Positions 51,158 to 58,946 of a stretch of DNA of 64,000 bases are shown here, piece after piece. Every line of letters starts with the position of its first letter. Within the stretch, counting starts at the first letter, position 1. A program made the translations under genes and the position numbers. The notes under the pieces were generated by a model that saw nothing but the letters and a program-made list of their open reading frames with translations, had not been told where the DNA came from and searched no databases. This DNA is from Micavibrio sp. UBA5572 (GTDB lineage: Bacteria; Pseudomonadota; Alphaproteobacteria; Micavibrionales; Micavibrionaceae): the NCBI GenBank assembly GCA_002425415.1, contig DIMG01000016.1, positions 1 through 64,000 on the forward strand, in the 5' to 3' direction.

Positions 51158-52477
51158 ATGTCTGCTGGTCCTCGCAAACCTTTTGAAAATAAAATAGTAG
51201 AGTGGGTGGATTCCCGTCTGCCTCTCTTTACCATGCTGGATAAAGAGTATGGTGTTTTTCCAACCCCGAAGAATTTCAATTATTTCTGGAATTTCGGCGC
51301 GATTGCCATGTTTATGCTGGTAACCATGATCGTGTCCGGTATTACTCTGGCGATGCATTATGCCGCCAATACCGGCATTGCTTTTGATAGTGTCGAACGC
51401 ATTATGCGGGATGTTAATTATGGTTGGTTGCTTCGGTATATCCATATGAACGGGGCATCGTTCTTTTTTGTTGCCGTTTATATCCATATTTTCCGGGGCA
51501 TGTATTATGGGTCATATAAGCAACCTCGTGAATTGCTATGGATTTTCGGTGTGGTGATTTTCCTGTTAATGATGGCGACCGCTTTTATGGGGTATGTCCT
51601 TCCTTGGGGGCAAATGAGTTATTGGGGGGCTACGGTTATCACCAATTTCTTTACCGCATTTCCGTTGGTTGGTGAGTCAGTCCAGACTTTATTGATTGGT
51701 GGGTTTTCGGTTGATAATCCAACACTCAACCGTTTTTTTGCGCTTCATTATCTGCTGCCGTTTGTGATTGTCGGTGTTGTCTTTCTCCATGTTTGGGCGT
51801 TACACGTGACCGGATCGAATAATCCGTCAGGGATCGAGCCAAAAACAAAAGAAGATACTCTTCCATTCCATCCATATTACACGATGAAAGATAGTTTCGG
51901 TATTCTGGTTTTTGTTATTATCTATGCCATCTTCATTTTCTTTATGCCGAATGCGTTGGGGCATCCTGATAATTATATCCCTGCCAATCCGATGGTGACT
52001 CCTGCCCACATTGTTCCTGAATGGTATTTCTTGCCGTTTTATGCGATCTTGCGGGCGGTCACGATTGATATTGGTATCCCGTTCACAGAGGTGACAATCA
52101 TTACAGCCAAGTTGGGCGGTGTGTTGTTGATGTTCGGGTCAATTGCGGTCTTGCTGGTTATGCCTTGGCTGGATAGTCATCCTGTGCGGTCGGCTCGTTA
52201 CCGTCCGAAATTCAAATTCTTCTTATTGCTGTTTGTTGTGATCGTTCTGGTTCTGGGTAAAGTCGGTGGCATGCCTGCTGATGTTCCTTTGTTTCACATC
52301 ACGGAAAATATGATTTTTACAACGACCCATGTGGCGCAGATTGCGACTGTTTATTATTTCGCTTTCTTCCTTGTTGTTTTACCGATTTTGAGCCGTGTGG
52401 AAAAAGCTTTGCCTGTTCCTGCCAGTATTCATGAGTCGGTTACAAACTGTAAATCTTCTTGCGAAGGGAACGCATAG
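51158..52477 (+). CDS. petB: Cytochrome b subunit of the bc1 complex
   Basis: A 439-residue, eight-helix membrane subunit carrying hemes bL and bH and both quinone sites. Recognisable parts are NYFWNFGAIAMFMLVTMIVS, HMNGASFFFVAVYIHIFRGM (heme His), MGYVLPWGQMSYWGATVITN, the second His pair in FALHYLLPFVIVGVVFLHVW, and PEWYFLPFYAILRA (the PEWY motif of the Qo site). It is not fused to c1. The ATG at 51158 follows ACGGAG; the TTG just before it is not needed. Confidence 0.97.
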   Translation: MSAGPRKPFENKIVEWVDSRLPLFTMLDKEYGVFPTPKNFNYFWNFGAIAMFMLVTMIVSGITLAMHYAANTGIAFDSVERIMRDVNYGWLLRYIHMNGASFFFVAVYIHIFRGMYYGSYKQPRELLWIFGVVIFLLMMATAFMGYVLPWGQMSYWGATVITNFFTAFPLVGESVQTLLIGGFSVDNPTLNRFFALHYLLPFVIVGVVFLHVWALHVTGSNNPSGIEPKTKEDTLPFHPYYTMKDSFGILVFVIIYAIFIFFMPNALGHPDNYIPANPMVTPAHIVPEWYFLPFYAILRAVTIDIGIPFTEVTIITAKLGGVLLMFGSIAVLLVMPWLDSHPVRSARYRPKFKFFLLLFVVIVLVLGKVGGMPADVPLFHITENMIFTTTHVAQIATVYYFAFFLVVLPILSRVEKALPVPASIHESVTNCKSSCEGNA

Positions 52478-52478
52478 A

Positions 52479-53252
52479 ATGAAAAAAGTCATTTTAACTG
52501 CGATTTCGGTTTTGGCATTGTCCTCTTCTTTTGGGGTGTCGTTATCTCATGCTTCGGAAGAGGGTGCTTATCCTTTACCAAATGTTGACTGGTCTTTTGA
52601 AGGCCCTTTCGGGACGTATGACAAGGCTGCGTTGCAGCGCGGGTTGATGGTTTATCGTCAAGTGTGTTCGTCTTGCCATGCCATGAAACGTGTGGCTTAT
52701 CGAAATTTGACGGCGCTCGGATATTCCGAAGACCAAGTCAAGGCAATTGCTGGAGAGTATACGATTATCGATGGTCCGAATGATGAAGGCGAGATGTTCG
52801 AGCGTCCGGGACGTCCGAGTGATAAATTCAAATCCCCTTTTGCCAATGATGCGGCGGCAACTTCCGCGAATGGTGGAGCTTTGCCCCCTGATTTGTCTTT
52901 GATTACCAAAGCGCGTGAAGGCGGTGCCGATTATGTGTTTGGTGTCTTGATCGGATATGCTAGCGCCCCTCCTGAAGTGACAGTTCTTGACGGTCAGTAT
53001 TTTAACAAGCATATGACCGGCAATGTGATTAAAATGCCCCCGCCGTTGACGGCTGGTGCTGTGGCTTATGAAGACGGGATGCCTCAAACTGTCGAGCAAT
53101 ATGCCAAAGATGTTTCAACATTTTTGACTTGGGCGGCGGAGCCTGAAATGGAGCAGCGTAAGCAAATGGGGTTTAAGGTTATTTTGTTCCTTATTGTCTT
53201 TGCTGCCCTTATGTATGCGGTTAAGCGTAAAATCTGGGCGAAAGTTCATTAG
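52479..53252 (+). CDS. petC: Cytochrome c1 subunit of the bc1 complex
   Basis: A 257-residue periplasmic heme protein. The signal peptide MKKVILTAISVLALSSSFGV ends before SHASEEG. The heme site is C63-S-S-C66-H67, and the axial Met is expected in KHMTGNVIKMPPPL. A C-terminal anchor helix (KVILFLIVFAALMYAVKRKI) holds it in the membrane. The ATG at 52479 comes 1 base after the petB stop; longer frames are inside petB. Confidence 0.95.
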   Translation: MKKVILTAISVLALSSSFGVSLSHASEEGAYPLPNVDWSFEGPFGTYDKAALQRGLMVYRQVCSSCHAMKRVAYRNLTALGYSEDQVKAIAGEYTIIDGPNDEGEMFERPGRPSDKFKSPFANDAAATSANGGALPPDLSLITKAREGGADYVFGVLIGYASAPPEVTVLDGQYFNKHMTGNVIKMPPPLTAGAVAYEDGMPQTVEQYAKDVSTFLTWAAEPEMEQRKQMGFKVILFLIVFAALMYAVKRKIWAKVH

Positions 53253-53254
53253 GT

Positions 53255-53515
53255 ATGGCTGGTAAAGAAATTGATCCAAACGTTTATTTTGTGAAGGCCA
53301 AGGTTTATCGCTTTACGTCTTTGTTGTTTATTACGATCGGGATTATTGTTTTCTGTATCCTTTATGTGAAAAACATTGATGGCAAGTTGTTGGAGTCCCT
53401 TAAAAACCCATCAACCATCTTTTACTTTCTTGTGCCGTTTGGCCCTGGGGCTGTGTTGACGATATTGGCTGATCGTGCCGAAAAAAAATATCGTGACCTG
53501 AAAAAGAAGCAGTAA
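53255..53515 (+). CDS. Small two-helix membrane protein at the end of the pet operon
   Basis: An 86-residue protein with two hydrophobic helices (FTSLLFITIGIIVFCILYVK and IFYFLVPFGPGAVLTILAD) and a charged C-terminus (EKKYRDLKKKQ). It begins 2 bases after petC stops, so it is certainly in the operon. I do not recognise a family. A supernumerary bc1 subunit or assembly factor is an inference from position only. Confidence 0.75.
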   Translation: MAGKEIDPNVYFVKAKVYRFTSLLFITIGIIVFCILYVKNIDGKLLESLKNPSTIFYFLVPFGPGAVLTILADRAEKKYRDLKKKQ

Positions 53516-53521
53516 GTCGAT

Positions 53522-54073
53522 ATGAAGGACTCCATTCAGGATGTTCTGCATTTTTGGTTCGAGGAGACTGCTCCTGCGCAATGGTTTCAAGTGAATGATG
53601 TTTTTGATGACATGGTGCGGGATCGGTTTTTCGGTTTGTACCAAATGGCGTTTTCCGGTGTGTGTGATGGATGGTTGCGTGATGTAGACGGGTGTCTGGC
53701 TCTGGTTTTGCTTTTCGATCAATTTCCGCGCAATATGTTTCGCGATACGGCACAAGCTTTTGAGTCGGATGGACGTGCGTTGGATGTTGCCCGTAAGGTT
53801 GTTGATTTGGGATTTGACCATTTGGTTTCCGTTCCAAAACGGCGGTTCTTTTATCTACCCTTCGAACATAGCGAAGATATTAACGATCAAAAACGGTCTT
53901 TGGCTTTATTTGAAAAAATGAAACCGGATGATCCTTTGAGTTATGAGTATGCGTTAAAGCATTATCGGTTGATCGAGAAATTCGGGCGTTATCCTCATCG
54001 GAATGTAGCCCTCAATCGAGTGAGTAGTTCCTTAGAACTTGAGTTTCTTTCCCAGCGAGGTCGCGGTTTTTAA
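53522..54073 (+). CDS. DUF924 family protein
   Basis: A 183-residue helical protein with DUF924 hallmarks: the start IQDVLHFWFEE, LALVLLFDQFPRNMFRDT and RRFFYLPFEHSEDINDQKRS, then EYALKHYRLIEKFGRYPHRN. The fold is TPR-like by family knowledge and the function is unknown. It follows the small membrane protein by 6 bases, so it may be the last gene of the pet operon. Confidence 0.9.
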   Translation: MKDSIQDVLHFWFEETAPAQWFQVNDVFDDMVRDRFFGLYQMAFSGVCDGWLRDVDGCLALVLLFDQFPRNMFRDTAQAFESDGRALDVARKVVDLGFDHLVSVPKRRFFYLPFEHSEDINDQKRSLALFEKMKPDDPLSYEYALKHYRLIEKFGRYPHRNVALNRVSSSLELEFLSQRGRGF

Positions 54074-54162
54074 ATAATTTCAAGCCCAATTATAATCTTC
54101 TCTTGTTGAAGAGGTAAGAAGAGGTTAGAATTATTTTTTGAATTTGTATTGTATTCAGCCTT

Positions 54163-55839
54163 ATGCCCAGTCTCGTTTTGCTCCATATCATTGGCGGTGT
54201 TTGCCTTTTGCTTTTCGGATTACGTTTGGTTCGAAATGGTGTCACGCGCGCGTTTGGTGTTCAGTTGCGCAAGATTATCTCGGGCGCTACGCGTAATCGC
54301 GTTCTTGCGATGATTGCCGGTGTCGGGGTGACGGCTCTTCTTCAGAGTTCGACAGCGACAACAATGATTATTTCCAGTTTTGCCGGTCAGGGGTTGATTT
54401 CAACAACCTCCGGTCTGGCTGTTGTTCTAGGGGCTGATGTTGGGACAACATTGGTTGCGCAGCTTTTGACCTTTGATTTGAGCTGGTTATCTCCTGTTCT
54501 GATTATTTTTGGTTATGCTTTTTATTCAAGCAAAGAACAAGCTAGTGTCAAGCGTCAGATCGGGCGTATTCTGGTCGGGTTAGGGTTAATGCTTTTGGCT
54601 TTGACCGTTATCAAACACGAGGCGGGGCCGCTTAAAGAATCAGATACGTTACCGCTTATTCTTGCGCCTTTGGATCATGATCCGTTCTTTTCGGTTTTGG
54701 TTGGTGCGGTTCTAACGTGGTTGTTTCATTCATCCTTGGCGATTGTTTTGCTGTTAATGTCGATGGTGCATACCGAAGTTGTTCCTTTGCATCTGGCCTT
54801 GATGCTTGTTTTGGGTGCGAATATCGGGAATGTGATTGCACCGTTGATGTCGTCTTTGAAAGATCCTCCACAGGCAGCTCGTATTCCTGCCGGAAATTTG
54901 ATTATGCGGTTGATCGGGGTGTTTGCCGTTTTGGTGATTGTTCAGGTTTGGGAGCCTAACTTTAAATTTCTTGGGAATGATGACGCCCGGATTGTTGTGA
55001 ATTTTCACATGGCATTCAATATTGTTCTGGGGCTTTTATTTCTTCCGTTTCTCGGTTTTATCACTAGGCTTGTGACTAAGGCTATTCCCGACAAAAAGCG
55101 TGATGAGAATGATAAAAGTGTTTCATCCCAATATCTGGATGATCGTGTTCTGGATACGCCCACTGTGGCATTGACGAATGCTGCGCGTGAGGTTTTGCGT
55201 ATTGCGGATATGACAGACCAGATGTTGCAATTGGTTTGGTCGGCGTTCCAAAAAAACGAAGCTTCTATTGTCGAAAAAATTCGTGAGGCTGATGAAAATG
55301 TTGATATTCTTTATAAAGCCTTGAAGTCTTATCTGGTCAAAATTACTGGCGAGACGATGAATGATATTGAGGGTAAACGGCATTTTCAGATTTTGACCTT
55401 TGCGACCAATATTGAACATGTTGGGGATATTATTGATCGCAATCTTCTCGCTTTGGCAGAAAAAAAAATCAGCGATAAGGTTAATTTTTCTCCGGCTGGA
55501 AAGGTTGAGTTGGATAATTTGTTCCAGCTGGTTTTGGACAGTGTCCGTTTGGCGCAGACAGTGTTTATTTCTGGTGATGTGCGGTTGGCTCGCCAGTTGG
55601 TTGAGGATAAGGTTGTTATCAAGAAAGCCGAGCGTGAGGCTTCCGTCAGTCACTTGGTTCGGTTACAAAAAGGTGTTCCGGAAACCATCGCAACCAGCGA
55701 TTTGCACATGGATATTATCCGTGACTTGCGGCGGATTAACTCCCTGATGACCTCGATTGCCTATCCGATTCTGGATGATGCAGGCGAACTTCACCGCTCT
55801 CTTTTAATTAATGCAGATGAAATTGGCGGCGATCATTAA
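54163..55839 (+). CDS. Na+/Pi-cotransporter family protein with PhoU-like C-terminus
   Basis: A 558-residue inner-membrane protein. Two PNaS-type repeats carry the QSSTATT motif (about 61-67) with GADVGTT after it, and SSLAIVLLLMSMV with VLGANIGN in the second half. The C-terminal about 220 residues are a soluble PhoU-like helical bundle (AREVLRIADMTDQMLQLVWS, NIEHVGDIIDRNLLALAEKK). Homologues are called YjbB or NptA-like and export or import phosphate. The direction cannot be told from sequence. Confidence 0.88.
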   Translation: MPSLVLLHIIGGVCLLLFGLRLVRNGVTRAFGVQLRKIISGATRNRVLAMIAGVGVTALLQSSTATTMIISSFAGQGLISTTSGLAVVLGADVGTTLVAQLLTFDLSWLSPVLIIFGYAFYSSKEQASVKRQIGRILVGLGLMLLALTVIKHEAGPLKESDTLPLILAPLDHDPFFSVLVGAVLTWLFHSSLAIVLLLMSMVHTEVVPLHLALMLVLGANIGNVIAPLMSSLKDPPQAARIPAGNLIMRLIGVFAVLVIVQVWEPNFKFLGNDDARIVVNFHMAFNIVLGLLFLPFLGFITRLVTKAIPDKKRDENDKSVSSQYLDDRVLDTPTVALTNAAREVLRIADMTDQMLQLVWSAFQKNEASIVEKIREADENVDILYKALKSYLVKITGETMNDIEGKRHFQILTFATNIEHVGDIIDRNLLALAEKKISDKVNFSPAGKVELDNLFQLVLDSVRLAQTVFISGDVRLARQLVEDKVVIKKAEREASVSHLVRLQKGVPETIATSDLHMDIIRDLRRINSLMTSIAYPILDDAGELHRSLLINADEIGGDH

Positions 55840-55862
55840 ATCTGGTGCATTGCACCCAAGAT

Positions 55863-55877
55863 TTAATTGGACTTTAA
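55863..55877. promoter_or_regulatory. CtrA-type binding site, TTAA-N7-TTAA
   Basis: Third perfect match (seven bases TTGGACT) found in intergenic DNA. It lies only 24 bases past the transporter stop and 357 bases before the next gene, so its target is unclear and chance is a real possibility. Confidence 0.3.
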
Positions 55878-55996
55878 GGTTTTTGCCGTAATCTGGTTAA
55901 AGTTAAATATGTATATCTCTTGAAAATGGGAAGTATCATAGCGAAGGGTATTTATGCCCTCAGTGTCCGTTCATAACGTTCATGTCTATGGGCTAC

Positions 55997-56074
55997 AAAT
56001 GACGGTTTTCTGAGCTTCCGGTGCTCACGTCCTTTTAAGTACGCTGCGCTTCGGTTCTTGAAAATCCGCCATTT
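55997..56074. repeat. Long imperfect inverted repeat, extragenic palindrome-like
   Basis: The left arm begins AAATGACGGTTTTC and the right arm ends GAAAATCCGCCATTT, with an inner pair around CTTCCGGTGCTCACGT and AAGTACGCTGCGCTTCGG. About two thirds of arm positions pair, more with G-U in RNA. T residues follow the right arm, so it could also terminate the transporter mRNA. The sequence reminds me of extragenic palindromes seen near stop codons in other bacteria; this is from memory only. Confidence 0.5.
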
Positions 56075-56233
56075 TTTCCACATGTCCGTGACTTTTTGGA
56101 CAGGCACTCAGTTATTGATTCTTCGTTTAGGTTGTTGGTGCGATGATTTATTTTAAATTTTTTGAAGAAACCGACCGGATCAAGTGTTATAGTATTCAAG
56201 TTATCGTTCATCTTACATAAGGAGAATTGAAAT

Positions 56234-56404
56234 ATGGCTCTATCTCAAAATGCATCTGCACGTCTAGAATCGCTACGTTCCCGCCACGATATGCTTGAGG
56301 GAAGACTTCGTGAGCTGAACAGCCATCCTTCTGCGTCTGATGCCGAGATTAGGGATCTCAAGCTTAAGAAACTTCGTGTGAAAGAAGAAATGGAAGCGGT
56401 GTAG
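56234..56404 (+). CDS. DUF465 (YdcH-like) small protein
   Basis: A 56-residue helical hairpin protein, MALSQNASARLESLRSRHDM and onward, then LEGRLRELNSHPSASDAEIR and LKLKKLRVKEEME. The pattern of a first helix, a small P-S-x-x-D turn and a second helix of the form EIRxLKxxKLRLKEE is the DUF465 signature. The function is unknown. AAGGAGAATTGAAAT gives a strong ribosome site. It is monocistronic with its own terminator. Confidence 0.9.
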   Translation: MALSQNASARLESLRSRHDMLEGRLRELNSHPSASDAEIRDLKLKKLRVKEEMEAV

Positions 56405-56428
56405 CTTAAAAGTTTGAAATCAAAAAAA

Positions 56429-56454
56429 AACGACCCTGTTGAGGGTCGTTTTTG
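56429..56454. terminator. Bidirectional rho-independent terminator
   Basis: Perfect 9-bp stem (AACGACCCT / AGGGTCGTT) with a GTTG loop, nine A residues before and five T residues after. It serves the DUF465 gene and the convergent TrcR gene. Confidence 0.88.
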
Positions 56455-56476
56455 TATTCATTCATGTTCATTTAGA

Positions 56477-57169
56477 CTAGTTGCTGCTTGATGTTTTCAG
56501 GAAGTTTGAAAAATCAAAACTGGACAGGTCATTGGCTTTTGCTTCGGCATTGGCTGCTTCTTCAGCGGCATTGGCAGCTTCGCGTTTTGCGGCGTCTTCG
56601 GCGGCTTTGGCATCAGGGTCAATCCCTTTGGCTTTCAGGCCTTTGCGGACGGCCTTGTCGAGCTCGGCATAGGTGCAGAGGCCAATTTCGGTTGGATTGC
56701 GCGGGTTGATGTTGGATGAGTTCGGGTGCGTCCGGTCACGGATTGCTTGAATGGTTGGTTTTGTTGTCCCAACCAGTTTGCAAACTTGTGCATCGGAAAT
56801 TTCCGAATGGTGTTTGAGCAAATATGCGATGGCATCCGGTTTGTCGTTTCTGCGGGCAACTGGTGTATATCGTGGGCCTTTGGCTCGAGATTTCAGAGCG
56901 GGACCTTCGCGTTTAATGATTTGCAAAATGGCTGATTGATCTTTTTCGCAGCGTGCAATTTCCTCTGCCGAAAGTTCACCACATTGAACAGGGCTTTCCC
57001 CGATGATCCCACGGCCAACTTCTTCGTCTGCCAATGCTTGAATTTCAACAACGTGTAATCCTGTATATTCGGCGATTTGTTCAAAGGACAATGTCGAGTT
57101 GTCAATTAACCAGACTGCGCTTGCTTTCGGTTTGAGTGGTTTGGATACTTCTATTGCGGCTGCTGCCAT
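56477..57169 (-). CDS. DUF1013 cell-cycle transcriptional regulator (TrcR-like)
   Basis: A 230-residue protein matching the alphaproteobacterial DUF1013/TrcR family. The start is KASAVWLIDNSTLSFEQIAEYTGLHVVE with a helix-turn-helix character. Then come ALADEEVGRGIIGESPVQCG and KGPRYTPVARRNDKPDAIAY, followed by LVGTTKPTIQAIRDRTHPNS, a second HTH-like unit. The C-terminal about 35 residues are an Ala/Glu/Lys-rich helix. AAGGAGGACTCCG before the ATG predicts strong translation. Two palindromes lie in its upstream region. Confidence 0.88.
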   Translation of the reverse strand: MAAAAIEVSKPLKPKASAVWLIDNSTLSFEQIAEYTGLHVVEIQALADEEVGRGIIGESPVQCGELSAEEIARCEKDQSAILQIIKREGPALKSRAKGPRYTPVARRNDKPDAIAYLLKHHSEISDAQVCKLVGTTKPTIQAIRDRTHPNSSNINPRNPTEIGLCTYAELDKAVRKGLKAKGIDPDAKAAEDAAKREAANAAEEAANAEAKANDLSSFDFSNFLKTSSSN

Positions 57170-57221
57170 CGGAGTCCTCCTTGTGGCTGTTTCGGATCAA
57201 AAATACAATTTTCCTGCTGTC

Positions 57222-57258
57222 GATCCGTCCCTTACGGATCCACATGGTTTTAAACCAT
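57222..57258. promoter_or_regulatory. Paired palindromes in the divergent TrcR/DUF1192 region
   Basis: GATCCGT-5-ACGGATC (57222-57240) and ATGGTTT-1-AAACCAT (57244-57258), both perfect and only 3 bases apart. They lie 53-89 bases upstream of the TrcR start. A near-match CtrA site (TTAA-N7-TTAT, 57250-57264) overlaps the second one. Confidence 0.45.
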
Positions 57259-57431
57259 CATTATCGGGAATAGGGGTAATATAATCATTCGGACAAAAAA
57301 GTACAGTTTTTTATGGTGTGTTTGATAAATTTTGCCTTTCTATAAGGGCTTGCCAAGTGACAGGCAGGGTCTTATCTTCTTATCCCGAGCCTTTTTCGGG
57401 CAAGATTATGTTTTTTTATGGAGTATTCGAG

Positions 57432-57626
57432 ATGTTTGATGATGATCTCCCTTTAAAAGGTACAGTGAAGGCTCTTAAAAACCTCGAGCCAATGTCTTTG
57501 GCTGAATTACAGGAGTATATCTCAGGTATGGAAGATGAAATTGCTCGTGCGCAGCTTGAGATTGGCAAAAAAAGTGCTCATATGAATGCAGCCTCATCGT
57601 TGTTTAAAATTAAAATGGAAGAATAG
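57432..57626 (+). CDS. DUF1192 small protein
   Basis: A 64-residue acidic helical protein, MFDDDLPLKGTVKALKNLEP, then MSLAELQEYISGMEDEIARA and SHMNAASSLFK-like KSAHMNAASSLFKIKM. The (M/F)FDDDLP start, the LSL-x-ELxxYIxxLExEIxR helix and the A-A-x-x-x-F-K end define DUF1192. The function is unknown. GGAG precedes the ATG at 57432; an in-frame extension to 57318 is not supported. bdhA follows after 14 bases. Confidence 0.88.
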   Translation: MFDDDLPLKGTVKALKNLEPMSLAELQEYISGMEDEIARAQLEIGKKSAHMNAASSLFKIKMEE

Positions 57627-57640
57627 AAGGGAATTTAAAA

Positions 57641-58426
57641 ATGTTCTTAAAAGGGAAAGTTGCGCTGGTTACAGGGTCAACAAGTGGAATTGGACTTGCA
57701 ATTGCCCATGAGCTGGCAGCGCAGGGTGCGGATGTGGTTCTGAACGGATTTGGTGATGCGGCTGAGATCGAAGTTATCCGTCAAGACATTGAGAATCGTT
57801 TTGGTGTGCGGGCTTTATTCGCGCCGGTCGATGTTGCGGATTATGAGGCCATGGAAAAAGCCATTGCTACAGTTGAAACTGAGTTAGGCTCTTTGGATAT
57901 TCTGGTCAATAATGCCGGTATCCAGCATGTTGCCCCCACTTCCGAATTTCCAATCGAAAAATGGAACAAGGTGATTGACATCAATTTGACCGGTGTATTT
58001 TATGGAATTCGGGCGGTTTTGCCAGGAATGAAGCATCGGGGGTTCGGACGGATTATCAATATTGCCTCGGCTCATGGGTTGGTGGCTTCGGCAAACAAAG
58101 CGGCTTATGTTGCTGCCAAACATGGTGTTGTGGGACTGACTAAAGTTGTGGCTTTGGAAAATGCCCGTGCCAATATTACGTGTAATGCGATTTGTCCGGG
58201 TTGGGTTTTAACGCCTTTGGTGCAAAAACAGATTGATGATCGAGCTGCTGCCAGTGGGCGCAGTGTTGAGGAAGAGGCCGACGCATTGGTTTCTGAAAAA
58301 CAGCCGAATGCCAGGTTTACGACTCCGGAGGAAATCGGGGCGCTTGCCGTTTATTTATGCTCTGAAGCTGCGCGTGGTGTGACGGGTACTGCAATTTCAA
58401 TTGATGGAGCGTGGACGGCTCAGTAA
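57641..58426 (+). CDS. bdhA: D-3-hydroxybutyrate dehydrogenase
   Basis: A 261-residue SDR oxidising 3-hydroxybutyrate to acetoacetate with NAD, used when polyhydroxybutyrate or ketone bodies are consumed. It shows VTGSTSGIGLAIAHELAAQG, NNAGIQHVAPTSEFPIEKWN (strongly characteristic of BDH), SAHGLVASANKAAYVAAKHG with catalytic Tyr and Lys, and CPGWVLTPLVQKQI. The end GTAISIDGAWTAQ is also family-typical. Probably co-transcribed with the DUF1192 gene. Confidence 0.93.
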   Translation: MFLKGKVALVTGSTSGIGLAIAHELAAQGADVVLNGFGDAAEIEVIRQDIENRFGVRALFAPVDVADYEAMEKAIATVETELGSLDILVNNAGIQHVAPTSEFPIEKWNKVIDINLTGVFYGIRAVLPGMKHRGFGRIINIASAHGLVASANKAAYVAAKHGVVGLTKVVALENARANITCNAICPGWVLTPLVQKQIDDRAAASGRSVEEEADALVSEKQPNARFTTPEEIGALAVYLCSEAARGVTGTAISIDGAWTAQ

Positions 58427-58527
58427 CACGGGAAAACGGGGTAATCTACGTGTTTCGTGTAAAACTTGACCATTGGGGGGCAAGCCTGTAGTGTGGCGCT
58501 CCGTAGATGTTGAATAAGGAAATGAAA

Positions 58528-58926
58528 ATGGACGAAATCGGACAACGTTTGAGAGATTCTGCTGATGCTTGTGTTTCTGCTTATGAAGCATGGGCAGCAG
58601 CAAAAAAAGATGTCGAAATTCGCGAAGGGCTTCAAGAAGCTGTCCATGAATTGAGGAAAATATCTGCTCGTCTTGAAATCGAGATGGCTGTTTCCGAGAG
58701 AGAGCAAATGGCTCAACGGCCTATTCCCGTTCCTCCTCATCGTGCTTCACGCCGCCGTGAACCAGGTTCGGATGATAGCACAGAGCTTCCCGGATTTATT
58801 ACTGATGGTGGTTCGGATGAAGGTCAGTCTCGCCCACCGAAAATGCGCAGCGGAGGAAGTAATGGGCCTCGTCGCTCGGGATCTCGTCGACCGCAAGGCT
58901 CTCAAGACAATGGCAATAGAGAATAG
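58528..58926 (+). CDS. Small protein with helical head and Arg/Gly/Ser-rich tail
   Basis: A 132-residue protein of no recognised family. Residues 1-65 form an amphipathic helix pair (MDEIGQRLRDSADACVSAYE, LQEAVHELRKISARLEIEMA). The rest is disordered and basic (PPHRASRRREPGSDD, RSGGSNGPRRSGSRRPQGSQ), like an RNA- or DNA-binding tail. Three in-frame ATG codons exist; the third (58528) has AAGGA 7 bases upstream and fits best. It sits 101 bases after bdhA. Confidence 0.6.
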   Translation: MDEIGQRLRDSADACVSAYEAWAAAKKDVEIREGLQEAVHELRKISARLEIEMAVSEREQMAQRPIPVPPHRASRRREPGSDDSTELPGFITDGGSDEGQSRPPKMRSGGSNGPRRSGSRRPQGSQDNGNRE

Positions 58927-58946
58927 ATTGTTTCTATTTCTTTTGG

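Larger units (their letters stand above)
55840..56233. other. 394-base intergenic region with CtrA-like box and long palindrome
   Basis: Between the phosphate transporter and the DUF465 gene. It holds a TTAA-N7-TTAA site (55863-55877), a long imperfect inverted repeat (55997-56074, possibly extending outward), and the AT-rich promoter region of the DUF465 gene. A 19-codon frame at about 55953-56012 is too short to support as a gene. Confidence 0.5.

Noticed and set aside
55953..56012. 19-codon frame beginning MPSVSVHN
   Set aside because: Too short to judge and lies in the arm of the long palindrome.
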